A DNA stretch of 64,000 nucleotides from Rhabdophis nuchalis (lineage: Eukaryota; Chordata; Lepidosauria; Squamata; Natricidae), in the NCBI GenBank assembly GCA_039707465.1, contig CM077643.1, positions 318,003,919-318,067,918 on the forward strand, given 5' to 3'. Every line of letters starts with the position of its first letter. The stretch's first letter is position 1. Positions 9,895 through 23,267 of this stretch are shown here, piece by piece. The translations under genes and the position numbers were made by a program. Under the pieces are notes generated by a model, which saw only the letters and a list, made by a program, of their open reading frames with translations, had not been told where the DNA came from and searched no databases.

Positions 9895-10217
9895 CAGACA
9901 GTCACATATGATCACAATTAAACCCCAAGTTTCCACTGCTAAGTAAGTCAGTTGTTAAGTGAGTTTTGCCTCATTTTAAAACCATGAATCACTGCGGTTG
10001 TTAATAAATGGTTATTAAATGAATCTTGCTTCCCCGCTGACTTTGCTTGTCAGAAGATCACAAAAAGGTCATTGTTACGATACTGCAACCGTCATAAATA
10101 CATGCCAGTTGCCGAACATTCGAATTTTGATCACATGACTCTCTGGGATGCTGCAATGGTCATAGCAGTAACTTTAAATGGTTACTAAATGAATGGTTTT
10201 AAGTTGAGGACTACCTG
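9895..10217 (+). mobile_element. TA-flanked MITE (Tc1/mariner-like)
   Basis: Starts 'cagacagtcacatatg' after a TA and ends 'aagttgaggactacctg'. The body has the family phrases 'gttaagtgagttttgcctca' and 'cataaatacatgccagttgc'. Five more copies lie in the window (20653, 25877, 33418, 54445, 61231). The CAG...CTG ends with TA flanks suggest a Tc1/mariner-type non-autonomous element. I have no transposase to confirm this. Confidence 0.65.
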
Positions 10218-10392
10218 CACTTTTCTTTAGCTACTATTTTTCTAAAAAGTCAAGTTAGTTTTCTTCCTTATCCTATAGTCCAGGAATTTCAAGTGAAGTT
10301 GCCAGCTTTGCAGCTGGTTACTTTTTCTTGACTCATCCTACATTACAGGACTGTGCCGTTGTGGGGAAAAAACTGGAGAAGCTAATGTAATG

Positions 10393-10813
10393 TACCGTAT
10401 TTATCGGAACACAAGATGCACCTTTTCCCCTCAAAAAAGAGAGTGAAAATCTGGGTGCATCTTATACATGAATGCAGCATTTTTGGCTTCCTGAAAACCT
10501 GCTTCCTTTGCAAAAATGGCCATGCATAGCCTTTAGGAGGTTTCCAGTGTGCTCCTGGGGGCTGGGAAGGGCAAAAATGAGCAAAAAACGGGTCATTGTT
10601 TGCTCATTTTTACCCCTCAGCCCCCAGGAGCACTCTATAAGCCTCCTAAAGGCTATGCATGCCCTTTATTATGACAAAAATGGGCCTGTTTTCATGAAAA
10701 ACAGGCCATTTTTGGGAGGTTTGCAAAGTGCAAGGTTGTTGTTTTTTATTTGCCTCTTCAAAATCTTGATGCGTCTTATACTCTGGTGCATCTTATACTC
10801 CAAAAATACAGTA
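10393..10813. mobile_element. MITE with long terminal inverted repeats and an internal hairpin
   Basis: The ends 'taccgtatttatcgga' and 'ctccaaaaatacagta' are imperfect inverted repeats followed inward by 'aagatgcacc' and 'ggtgcatctt'. An internal inverted repeat pairs 'atgcatagcctttaggagg' (about 10532) with 'cctcctaaaggctatgcat' (about 10642), with further pairing around 'ctcctgggggctg'. I know the 'ccgtattttcgga' type of element from reptile genomes but cannot assign the superfamily. Confidence 0.65.
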
Positions 10814-10941
10814 CATCATCTTGAGTTTCTGGGAGAAAACTAACATTAAGAAGGGAGTGAGGGAGGGATGGATATAAATAAAAAGAAATCTATGGAAAAA
10901 CATGGTAGGTCAGAAGTTCAGTTGATGTGTTTTAACATAAT

Positions 10942-10991
<50 letters not shown>
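10942..10991. repeat. (GT)n microsatellite
   Basis: About 25 uninterrupted GT units. Confidence 0.98.
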
Positions 10992-11001
<10 letters not shown>

Positions 11002-11511
11002 AGAGAGGTGGTGGGAAGAGGGAGAGAGATGGATGATCAGACTGAAACTGAGAGCATCTTGGGTGTTTCCATCTTTGGGATGAGTAGAATCTGGAAAGAT
11101 CTGTCATGGTGAGTACGGCAAAATTGAACGCCTCTTTCCCTTTCTGCCCTGAATGGCATGTCTAGCAGCCTGCCTGATGGACTTTTCAGTATCTACTATG
11201 GCCTCTTCTATTTCTGCAGCTCAAAAAGTAAACCAGGTGGAATCACAGACTTTGGAAAACTACAAAAAGTGGACATTGGCATAACTCCCCAAGCAAACAG
11301 AAAGAAGCATTAATGCCTCTAATTAGGAATTCTGGCTATTTATAGTGTGCCGAACATACCCCTGGAACAGATATCTTACATATACCTGCCTGAATTAATA
11401 AAACTAATAGTCTACATATATTTTAATTGAATTTTATTTAATTTGAATTAAATACAACTACCTTTGCAGCCAATATTCCCTCTGGCTGAATCAAGCTGGT
11501 AAACTCTAGAG

Positions 11512-11625
11512 CAGAGGTTCCCAAACTTGGCAACTTTAAGACTTGTGGACTTCAACTATGCTGGCTGGAGAATTCTGGGAGTTGAAGTCCACAAGTCTTA
11601 AAGTTGCCAAGTTTGGGAACCTCTG
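11512..11625. mobile_element. palindromic hAT MITE, complete
   Basis: Two 45-bp perfect inverted arms (11512-11556 and 11581-11625) flank a 24-bp spacer. Ends are 'cagaggttcccaaacttgg' and its complement. The 8-bp flanks ctctagag (11504-11511) and ctttagag (11626-11633) match at 7 positions and fit the hAT target pattern with T at position 2 and A at position 7. Confidence 0.85.
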
Positions 11626-11968
11626 CTTTAGAGAGTTTTGTCCCTAACTCCCTAATCCTTAGGACTGTTTTCTAAAAAAGATTGTGTATTCCTCAGTGCA
11701 CACTATTGGAGGAAATTATGATTATCAAATCTTTATTTCAAGAATCATTTATAAGACAATTTTACTAACAGGACCTGTGAACAAATGTGAACAAATTATA
11801 TGGCCTCCTATGAATACTAAAAGTACTTCCACACAAAACTTTGGGAATAGGAACTATCTTTACTATCATAAAAAGGACTTAAAATTCATTGTCAACTAAA
11901 AAAATGTAATTAAAGAAGAAAAAGAACAGCAGGACTGATACATCTATGATGCCATACCTGACAAAGGG

Positions 11969-14158
11969 TATATTTCGACTGAGGACCTGATGGCCGCTTG
12001 GAACATTGCGGCCACGGGGGTCCTGGACCGGGACATGCCTTTGCGGCCTCTCACCTGGCGCCGAACCACCTTAGCTCCTTGGTTTTCCGAGGAGCTGAGG
12101 GTGATGAAGCATTGGAAGAGATGCCTAGAGAGTGGTTGGAGGGCCACCCGCTCCGAGTCTGACTGGACACTAGTAAGGTCCTATTTGAAGACCTACCTAG
12201 TGGCGATAAGAGTGGCGAAACCTAATTATTTCTCCATTCTTGTCGTGTCTGCAGATAACCGACCAGCCGCCCTGTTTAGGGTGATCCGCTCCCTTCTTCA
12301 TCTGAGGGCGCAGGATGCTCCCTTGCAGGGCCGAGCGGAGGATTTTGGGCGTTATCTGCATGATAAAATCAATCAGATTCGGGATGGGTTGGCCTTTGTC
12401 TAGTTCAGACGGGCTGATGGAGGCAGGTCTTGAGAATGTCATCTGGGAGGAGTTCGATCCTGTGACTCCTGAGGACATGGACAGGGTGCTGGGGTGGCTG
12501 AACACCACCACATGTTTATTGGACCCGTGTCCCTCCTGGTTGGTACTGGCCTCCAGGGAGGTCACACGAGGATGGTTCCAGGGAATTATCAACGCTTATT
12601 TGAGGGAGGGGTTTCTGCGGGCCGCCTTGAAAGAGGCAGTGGTGAGGCCCCTCCTCAAGAAGCCCTCTCTGGATCCGGCTGTTTTGGCCAACTATCATCC
12701 TGTCTCAAACCTTCATTTTATCGTGAAGGTTGTTGAGAGTGTGGTGGCACGACAACTCCCTCGGCACCTGGATGAAGCTGTCTATCTGGACTCGTGCCAG
12801 TCCAGCTTTCGGCCTGGGTACAGCACGGAGATGGCATTGGTCGCATATGTCGATGATCTCTGGAGGGCACGGGATAGAGGTTGTTCATCTATACTGGTCC
12901 TGTTAGATCTCTCAGCGGCTTTTGATACCATTGACCATGGTATCATGCTGCACCGTTTGAGGGGGTTGGGAGCACCGTTTTACGGTGGTTCTCCTCCTAT
13001 CTCAGTCGCAGTTTGTGTTGGCAGGGGGACAGAGGTCGACGTCAATGGGCCTCACTTGTGGGGTCCCACAGGGGTCGGTCCTCTCACCCCTCCTGTTCAA
13101 CATTTATATAAAGCCGTTCGGTGAGATCATCCATGGTTTTGGGGTGGAATTCCATCAGTACGCTGATGACACACAGCTGTACATTTCTACCCCGGACCAC
13201 CCCAACGATGCCATGGAAGTGATGTCCCGGTGTCTGGAGGCCGTGCGAGTCTGGATGGGGAGGAACAGGCTTCGACTCAACCCATCCAAGACCGAGTGGC
13301 TGTGGCTTCCGGTGTCACGGTATAGTCAGCTGATGCCATTGCTGACCAGGGATGAGACATTGGCCTGCACAGAGAGGGCTCGCAATCTGGGCGTCCTCCT
13401 GGACTCTCGGCTGTCTCTAGAAGATCACATGACAGCCGTGGCCAGGGGGGCCTTCTATCAGGTCCGCCTGATATGCCAGTTGCGCCCCTTTCTGGATCGT
13501 GACGCCTTACGCACGGTCACCCAAGCCCTCGTCACCTCTCGTCTGGACTATTGTAATACTCTCTACATGGGGCTTCCCATGAGGTGCACCCGGAGGCTCC
13601 AGTTAGTTCAGAATGCGGCCACGCAGGGGATTCTGTGACACCTCCCCTGCATGAGCTGCACTGGCTGTATGTGGCTTTCCGGGGGCGCTTCAAGGTACAT
13701 CTTTAAAGTGCCCCATGGCAAGGGACCTGGCTACCTGCAAGACCGCCTCCTGCTGCCAAATACCTCCCACCGACCAGTTCGCTCCCACAGAGAGGGCCTA
13801 CTCAGGGTGCCGTCGGCCAGACAATGCCGGCTGGCGATCCCCAGGGGGAGAGCCCTCTGTGGCAGCTCCCGCCCTCTGGAATGACCTACCCCCTGGACTA
13901 CGGACGATCTCGGACCTACATCTCTTACGTCGGGCCCTGAAGACGCATTTATTCTGTGCTGCCGGCCTGTCGTAGTTTTAAAGGGATTTTAAAGCAATTT
14001 TAGCATGGGATTTTAAATATGTAGGCCAATTTATTTAATATTTTTTAATATATTCTTTTTAATTTTTGTATCACCTGTTTTACTGTGGCTGTACACCGCC
14101 CTGAGTCCCGAAAGGGAGAAGGGTGGTATACAAATCAAATAAAACTAAACTAAACTAA
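11969..14158 (+). mobile_element. 5'-truncated, decayed L2 LINE
   Basis: It begins inside the ORF at 'tcgactgaggacctgatggc', equivalent to about 6307 of the intact copy, and runs through the 3' UTR with the stem-loop 'caccgccctgagtcccgaaa' and an 'aaactaaactaaactaa' tail. It has roughly the same order of motifs as the intact L2 but with frameshifts and small deletions. Confidence 0.9.
11975..13976 (+). pseudogene. broken L2 reverse transcriptase ORF
   Basis: The reading frame is split into pieces at about 11990-12403, 12315-13124, 12985-13638 and 13651-13975. The pieces retain [26 protein letters not shown] and QYADDTQLY, so the palm motifs survive. Shifts fall near 12403, between 12960 and 13000 (a deletion in the segment after LRGLG), and near 13637. 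The endonuclease is absent. It cannot encode a working enzyme. Confidence 0.9.
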
Positions 14159-17261
<3,103 letters not shown>

Positions 17262-17340
17262 GTTTATTTATTTAAAATATTTATATACTGTAGTCACCTA
17301 TCTGGTGTCAAACTCTTGGCATCTCACAAACAAAAGGTAA
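17262..17340 (-). mobile_element. possible LINE 3' UTR remnant
   Basis: 'tttatttatttaaaatattt' followed by a diverged '...cacctatctggtg...catctcacaa' resembles the antisense of the L2-type 3' end also seen at 47445-47560. Weak match. Confidence 0.35.
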
Positions 17341-17915
17341 AACAACATCGATTTACAATAAATTCGAGCAAGTCCAGAGTTATTTTACGAGAAGAGTACT
17401 CCATTCCTCTGCTCACAATAGAATACCTTATGCCACCAGGATTGAAATTTTGGGCTTGGACAACCTAGAACTCCGCCGAATAAGGTCTGATCTAAGCGTA
17501 GTACACAAAATTGTCTGCTACAATGTCTTACCTGTCAATAACTACTTCAGCTTCAACTGCAACAACACATGGGCAAACCATAGATACAAACTCACAGTAA
17601 ATCGCTCCAAACTTGATTGCAGAAAATATGACTTCAGCAACAGAATGGTCAATGCCTTGAATGCACTACCCGACTTTGTTGTTACATACTCAAACCCCCA
17701 TAACTTTAATCTTAAACTGTCTAGCATGGACCTCACCCCTTTTCTAAGAGGTCTGAAAGGGGGCGTGCATAAGCGCACTAGCGTGTGTACCGTCCCTGTC
17801 CTACTGTCCCCATTTATTTGTAACCATTTCCTGTGTTCATGTCCACGTTTATACTTACACCTGTTATCTTGTACATGTTTGACACTAACCAACTAACTAA
17901 CTAACTAAATAAAAT
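17341..17915 (+). mobile_element. 5'-truncated Jockey/Rex-like LINE with AACT tail
   Basis: Contains a C-terminal ORF piece and a roughly 160-bp 3' UTR ending in 'aactaactaactaactaaat'. The tandem tail on a truncated copy is typical of this LINE group. Confidence 0.6.
17393..17755 (+). pseudogene. LINE ORF C-terminus (Jockey/Rex-like)
   Basis: Minimal open frame reading LGLDNLELRRIRSDLSVVHK, then YDFSNRMVNALNALPDFVV. The pattern 'L.L.RR.R.DL..V.KI ... SNR.VN.WN.LP..VV' is the usual end of Jockey-superfamily LINE proteins (Rex1 and CR1 groups). A normal tryptophan before N-LP is replaced by A-L. Upstream ORF parts are missing, so this is a dead fragment. Confidence 0.6.
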
Positions 17916-19234
17916 GCAGAGCTGAAACAAAAACAAATCCAGAACAAAACTAAACCAAACCAAACCAGAAACTGTAGTTAAACCTTCACTTCTGAGAAGT
18001 TCATTTCAACGATTTCACCCTATCTCAGTGTTTTGAGGAAAAGGCAGCTTCAAGTGCTTTTTGGAAGGTTAAAAAGAACCTGTGCAAGGGCATCCCCTAC
18101 TTTGGGGCTGCCACCTGTTGCTGGAACAGGAGATCTATGGGAGTTCCATTTTATTGATGAGCCTTCTAGTGCTGAAAATAACCTTACCATCTCAGAGACA
18201 TTTCCATACGCCTATGATACGATTTAAAACCTAGCCTGTTATATATGCCCAAGTTTATTAGTTGAAAATACAGATTCATATTGACATTCATTCTGCCAAA
18301 TCCCTTAGCAAAGACTTCTGGTTCCTTGTTCTATTTCTTCTTCAGATCTACTTGCTTGCACAGTAAATGCTATGCAATTCTTGTCTGAGACTGGAATAGA
18401 TTAAACAAATGACAGGAAATGCCTTGCTAGCAATATAGAGAGAGCATATCAGCTGAAACAGGGAAAATTCTGCAAGAGTGATTGTGTGGCGCTCTGGCCT
18501 CTGCTTGCAAAAGCTCTTCCCTCTTAATAGCTGCTTTAAGGCCAAATTACTCAAAGTAAATGGACCGCTATGCCATTTGCTTCAAAGATACCTTCTTGCT
18601 AACCTTTATGGCAGATTAAAAAAAATATCAACAGGGAAAATGTTTGCATTTCAGAGTGCTTTCTTTTATTATACAAGTATTTAAAGAACTGGGCATTTTT
18701 TTTACTATCTTCATTTGCATCTTATTTTGGGCTAAATGTTAAATACGTTAACTTTCTGGAGGTTGTTAAATTTGGCTTTTCTCTCTATCTCACTGCTATG
18801 TGGCAGCCCATTCAAACAAACTAAAAGAGAGGGAGCTTCAGGGCCAAATTTTGATCATATCTTATTGAATCAGCAGGCCAAGGGATTTAGAGTGGTTAGT
18901 GAAGACAATTAACAGATTTATTAACAGATAGTACTCTTAATCATGATCCACACACTAGTAATGCACTAACATTTGGTGTTAAAATGTAGATGAGATCGTG
19001 AATTTTTAAACATTTGGGTGCATGTCTCAAGGAATAAGAAGTGGAACTGTTATGATCTTTAATTTTTCTTGAGTTTGGAATTCAAATAAATGCACACATA
19101 ATTCATTATTATCTAAATGAATTATATGTGGGTGCATCCACTATAAAAAACATCATTAATAAGAACCAACAGTTTCAGAAAACCATCAAAAGAAAATTTT
19201 ATTATATGTTAAGTGGCTGATGTAATTGAAATTA
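17916..19234. other. no recognised feature
   Basis: AT-rich sequence with no repeat termini, RNA gene or coding signature that I could recognise. Confidence 0.5.
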
Positions 19235-19515
19235 GAATCATAGGGCGGGAGGGACCTTCTAGTCTAAACCTCTGCATAGGCCGGAGTCATTAGACCATCC
19301 TGGACCAATGGTTGTCCAGCCTTTTCTAGAAAACCTCCAGTGATGGACCACCCACAACTCTGGGAGGAAAGTTGTTCCACTGATTAATTATTCTCACAGT
19401 CAAGAAATTCCACCTTGTTTTTCCAGGTTGAATTTGATGGTTTTCTGCCCATTGTTTCTTCCACCCTCAGGTGCTCAGGTGTTTCTCCTGCCCTCAGGTG
19501 CTATGGAGAATAAAC
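19235..19515 (-). mobile_element. old CR1 3' fragment
   Basis: 'ggcgggagggaccttctag', 'gttgttccactgattaatta' and 'ccctcaggtgctatggagaa' follow the CR1 order seen in the young copies, with about one substitution every few bases and a duplicated 'cctcaggtgct' segment at 19468-19503. Confidence 0.7.
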
Positions 19516-20650
19516 CAACAATTTACTAACTTAATATCCGATTTACTAAAAACCAAATTAGTAACAGTACACAAAATGTAGAAGACACAGATTTGAAGCT
19601 GATGCCCAGTTCCACAATGCTTATTGAGCAGAACAAAATGTTATAACTATGTTCCTGCTAGGAAACCAAAACGTTTGAGCAGAAAAGCCCCTCTTCTCTA
19701 GAGGGTCATTATGAACTTCGCCACTTGCTGAAGCTGCTGGACAGCTCCCTGCTGACACCGACAGACAACTTGTCTTGTTTAGCAAGGGACACTTTCCCTT
19801 CAACACAAGGTGACTTTATTTGGCTTCATTTCAACAGTAGCAATTTTGTCTGCTGCCAGCCATGCTATTTATACTTATTAACTTTGGTTGCCTTGTTATT
19901 GTACATATCTGGAGGCTATATGCACAACAGGCCTAGGGAACAAAGTAATATCATTTTTTTTTATTTTTGGTTTCAAAAGCAGCTTTCATCTAGAACACAT
20001 CCCTCCTTTACTAATATTGTATCCATAAATATTATAGTAGAAAGCTCATGACATGAATAGAAGGTGAAAGGTGCTTTGCACTCTTGCCCTTCTTGCTGTT
20101 TAGCACAATCAGACCAGTTCATGAAAAGATTTATCTTCTTCATCTTTTATTCAAAGAAAAGATGAAATCTCCAAAGCAAGCTCTTTTCTTGGATTTCAAC
20201 TTTCATGCTGGCATGGGTCTTTGAAGATAGTCAGCTTTTTTTTTTATTTCCCAGAGAGCTAGAGAGAGTATGGGAACTTTCTCCATGCTGTGAAAATGAT
20301 TCTAAGAAGGGCAGAAAAAGACCAACAATGGCGGAGTAAAAAACAACAACAACCCATCATGGAGCAAAAGAAGAATTTCATTACCGAGAACTGGAAGGAA
20401 AGTGGAGATGTGCAGGTGAAAGGCAAAAGAAAGAGTTGTTTTTAAAAAAAAGGAAATCTTTAAAAAAAATTAATTGTATTAAAAGAAGAATATTAGAGGG
20501 GTTCAGGGTAACCAAGTTTTTGGAGTGAAGTAGTGTATAAATCAGATAGCTGGATACTGATCTTGTAGAATTAATTTCGTCATATGTACATATGGAATCA
20601 AAGTTGTCCTTCCATCTTTACAACCAAGAAATCAGCAACAGCAATAAATA
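19516..20650. other. no recognised feature
   Basis: No repeat family or gene recognised. Homopolymer A runs lie around 20440-20470. Confidence 0.5.
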
Positions 20651-20652
20651 TA

Positions 20653-20950
20653 CAGATGGTCCTTAACCTACGACCACAATTGAGCCCTGCTAAGCAAGAC
20701 ATTTGTTCAGTGAGTTTTGCCCTTTTTACAACCGTTGTTTCATTTGTTAAGTGAATGACTGCAGTCGTTACGTTAGGAACACAGCTGTTAAGTGAATCTG
20801 GCTTCCCTGTTGATTTTGCTTATCAGAAGGTCACAAAAGGGTATCACATGACTCTGAGATACTGCAAATGTCATAAATATGAGTCAGTTGGCAAGTGTCT
20901 GAACTTTGCTCATACGACCATGGGGTGCTGCAACAGTCATAAATTTAACT
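20653..20950 (+). mobile_element. TA-flanked MITE, 3' truncated
   Basis: Begins 'cagatggtccttaacctacg' after TA, with 'tgagttttgccctttttac' and 'catggggtgctgcaacagtc'. It stops before the right inverted repeat, near 'aaatttaactatatat'. Same family as 9895-10217. Confidence 0.7.
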
Positions 20951-21087
20951 ATATATATATATCCAACAGGAACAGGAAGTGCCTCACAGAGGTAAATCCT
21001 AGAGAGACAGGAAATGCATCACTGAACAATGGAGATGAATGCTAGAGGCGAATAAAGCTGCCTACAAGGCAGACATAACATCTATAA

Positions 21088-21378
21088 CAATGTACTCATG
21101 CATGGAAAGGTGGGGGGGAGCGAGGGGCTTCAGTGCCCCCCCCATGCTCCCCCATTTTTGATCCCAGGAGGCTTCAGAAAGGCCTGCTAGTCCCAAAATG
21201 GAATGTGGAGGGTCACACACGCATGCACAGGAGGGCACACAGGGCGGAGTTGTGTGGGCATGTGCAGGGGGTGGGCCGTGTGTGGGGGCCATGCACACAT
21301 TATATTATGGTTGTGGGCATGTGTCGGGCATGTGTGCACGCTTTGAGCATGTGAGAACAAAAAGGTTAGCCATCACTG
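21088..21378. mobile_element. hAT-like MITE, left end degraded
   Basis: Right end 'aaaaaggttagccatcactg' is identical to that of the 2034-2314 copy. The interior shares 'cccaaaatgg' and GC-rich 'gggcatgtgc' units. The left inverted repeat is lost. Confidence 0.65.
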
Positions 21379-22340
21379 ACCTATACTCTGTACAGTGACA
21401 CTGTAATTAGCATTCAGACAAAAAAAGGGAAGACCACTTTCTGGAACCATTTGGTAGCGTTAAACAGCCTTTCGTCATTTGGTTGTACTTCTATGAGAAG
21501 GGGCTGCTATGAAAAGGGGCTGAAAGAGTTTTCAGCCTTGCAGAATCATCTGAGTTATTGAAACTTCCATTGAGATTGACATAGGAAGCCCTATCCTAAC
21601 CATCAATTTATTACCCACTCTTTTGGTTATGTTGGGTGGCATATAATCCCGGGAAGCAGAAAACAGAAAGGATGGCTAGAAAACAAACAAAACAAAAAAT
21701 GTTATGAATAAAGTAGGAATATCCCATCAGGAAAGATGGTTTCTGTAAAGTAGTTTCTTGAACTGCTTTGAATCCTGTATACAGATCAGTCAGAGTCTGT
21801 CTTCAGTCCACTTAAAATGAGCAGCATTGCGTAGCTACAGCAGCTTCACTCCTTTTAATGACAGGCATCATTTCATCTCCACATATCACATTCTGTTTCT
21901 GTTAATTGACCTTTCTTAACTTGGTGCCCCCTCCAGATATGTTGAAGCTACAACTTCCAGAACCATCAACTGACAAATATGTATCCCAAATACATTTAGA
22001 GGAAAACATAGCAGGAGAGACTAGTGCAAACCAAGCCACACTTTTCTGAATCCATAAGGAATCCTTTGGTGGGGACTTAAATCAATATTTGAATGCTGCA
22101 TACATGCCTTACACTTTAAGTGAGGCAAACTAGCTGTAGGCCAAAGATCAAACATGTGCAGAATCACATTCAGTCAGGAGGGATTACTGAAGGCCATTCA
22201 AAGAAAGATACTGTGCACAAAATAAATTAAACATTGAGACAGGAAATAATGGCTTGTTTGTTTAAGTATAAAAGACCTCTAGATGATCAACATTATTTCC
22301 ATGCGTTTGATTCTACCAGTATATATATATATAATTATAT
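21379..22340. other. no recognised feature
   Basis: Unassigned DNA, ending in an AT dinucleotide stretch at about 22319-22345 that borders the palindrome cluster. Confidence 0.5.
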
Positions 22341-22600
22341 ATATAGGTAATTGTTTCCACAACAATCTGTTAATAGGCCCCAATTAAGGGAGGAGACATA
22401 CTGTTTCCTTTCCTGCCTTTCGGCTCATCACTAGAGACCATCTAGACAGCAAGCCAAGAATTACGTTGTGTAATTTTTTTAGATATATATGCTGTCTAGA
22501 TGGTCTCTGGTGATGACCCGAAAGGCAGGAAAGGAAACAGTATGTCTCCTCCCTTAATTGGGGCCTATTAACAGGTTGTTGTGGAAACAATTACCTATAT
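22341..22600. repeat. large palindrome 1
   Basis: Arms of 110 bp (22341-22450 and 22491-22600) pair with only a few mismatches around a 40-bp AT-rich spacer. Arm phrases include 'taagggaggagaca' and 'ctagagaccatctagacagc'. It is homologous to palindrome 2 (23268-23491): both contain gtctcctccctta followed by a gggcct segment. The tRNA-like and hammerhead modules follow it on the right. Confidence 0.95.
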
Positions 22601-22630
22601 TAATATACCCTGTCTCAGCTAATGCAATAA

Positions 22631-22703
22631 GGGGAGCTTGGCTGAAGTGCTAGGCTCCTTGCCTGGCATGCAATACAGCCCCAGTTCGAATCCCAGTAAA
22701 GGG
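22631..22703 (+). other. tRNA-like module upstream of hammerhead 1
   Basis: A-box-like 'tggctgaagtgctaggc' (22639 on) and B box 'agttcgaatccc' (22683-22694) are spaced as in a tRNA-derived RNA polymerase III promoter. Acceptor stems do not pair well, so it is not a functional tRNA. It ends 3 nt before the ribozyme. The equivalent module on the other strand is at 23158-23234. Confidence 0.6.
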
Positions 22704-22706
22704 TAT

Positions 22707-22753
22707 GGCCAGCTGATGAGAGCTAATAAGCTCGAAATAGATCTATCCTGGTC
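22707..22753 (+). ncRNA. hammerhead ribozyme, type I (copy 1)
   Basis: All conserved parts are visible. Stem I ggccag (22707-22712) pairs with ctggtc (22748-22753), with one G-T wobble. The core box ctgatga is at 22713-22719. Stem II gagct/agctc has loop aata. GAA is at 22734-22736. Stem III ata/tat has loop gatc. The cleavage position is C22747 after the ATC-type triplet tat-c. This is a self-cleaving RNA motif known from Penelope-like retroelements, retrozymes and some SINEs. The short stem III and open stem I fit that class. Cleavage activity is not shown. Confidence 0.85.
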
Positions 22754-22892
22754 TCTCTAATTTAATTTATTGATCAGCTCATAAAACTAACACACATATC
22801 TAAAAAAATTTACATAATGTAATTTCATGGTTCTCTGTCTAGATTTTTAAGGGCTGATTAATAATGTGAATTAATGTGAAAAATATTCTCTC

Positions 22893-23065
22893 ATATATAT
22901 GAGATCTCACATTGCTCCTGGAAGCACCAAGCCGGAAGCACCAGTCTGAAGATGATGAATGAGATTTCGTCGTGAAGATACTTCCAATTCTACGCGGGAG
23001 AAAACCCGAACAACCAAAGACCTACATACAAACACCCGCGAAAACCTCAGAAAATGTTTATATAT
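22893..23065 (+). mobile_element. unassigned retroelement-like fragment between the ribozymes
   Basis: Contains 'agtctgaagatgatgaatg', 'acttccaattctacgcggg' and 'caaagacctacatacaaaca', bounded by short TA runs. I have seen this kind of '...gaagatg...acttcca...acgcggga' sequence as the 3' part of squamate retroelements, possibly Penelope-like, but I cannot prove it. No ORF of useful length. Confidence 0.4.
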
Positions 23066-23106
23066 ATGTTAGATTTTTTAAGGGATGATTTAATAATTAA
23101 TTAAGA

Positions 23107-23153
23107 GACCAGGATGGATCCATTTCGGGCTCCTTAGCCCTCGTCAGCTGGCC
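23107..23153 (-). ncRNA. hammerhead ribozyme, type I (copy 2)
   Basis: On the minus strand: stem I ggccag/ctggtc is the same as copy 1. The core is ctgacga (23147-23141), a C at the variable position 7. Stem II gggct/agccc has loop aagg, GAA is at 23126-23124, stem III atg/cat has loop gatc, and the cleavage base is at 23113. Relative to copy 1, stem II changes A-T to G-C and stem III changes A-T to G-C, so both substitutions keep pairing. The core is unchanged. Two independent compensatory changes support a folded RNA under past selection. Confidence 0.85.
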
Positions 23154-23157
23154 ATAC

Positions 23158-23234
23158 TTCCCTACAGGGATTTGAACTGGTGCTTTCCAGCACTCGAAGC
23201 AGGCTTCTCTATGCCTTGAGCTAACCAGCTTCCC
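23158..23234 (-). other. tRNA-like module upstream of hammerhead 2
   Basis: Minus-strand 'gggaagctggttagctcaag' and B box 'agttcaaatccctg' (around 23165-23178). Same position relative to its ribozyme as 22631-22703, so the pair forms one repeated cassette in convergent orientation. Confidence 0.6.
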
Positions 23235-23267
23235 TGATTACATCATCCTTTTACAGGACTCTATTGA

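Noticed and set aside
22500..22545. A third hammerhead-like string inside palindrome 1 ('tgatgacccgaaaggcagg'; left arm version 'tgatgagccgaaaggcagg')
   Set aside because: The core C3 is G, and GAA does not directly follow stem II because an extra 'agg' intervenes. It may be a decayed ribozyme but does not meet the consensus.
22631..23234. Functional tRNA genes at the two tRNA-like modules or in the SINE heads
   Set aside because: A and B boxes are present but acceptor and anticodon stems do not pair; they are derived promoter modules.
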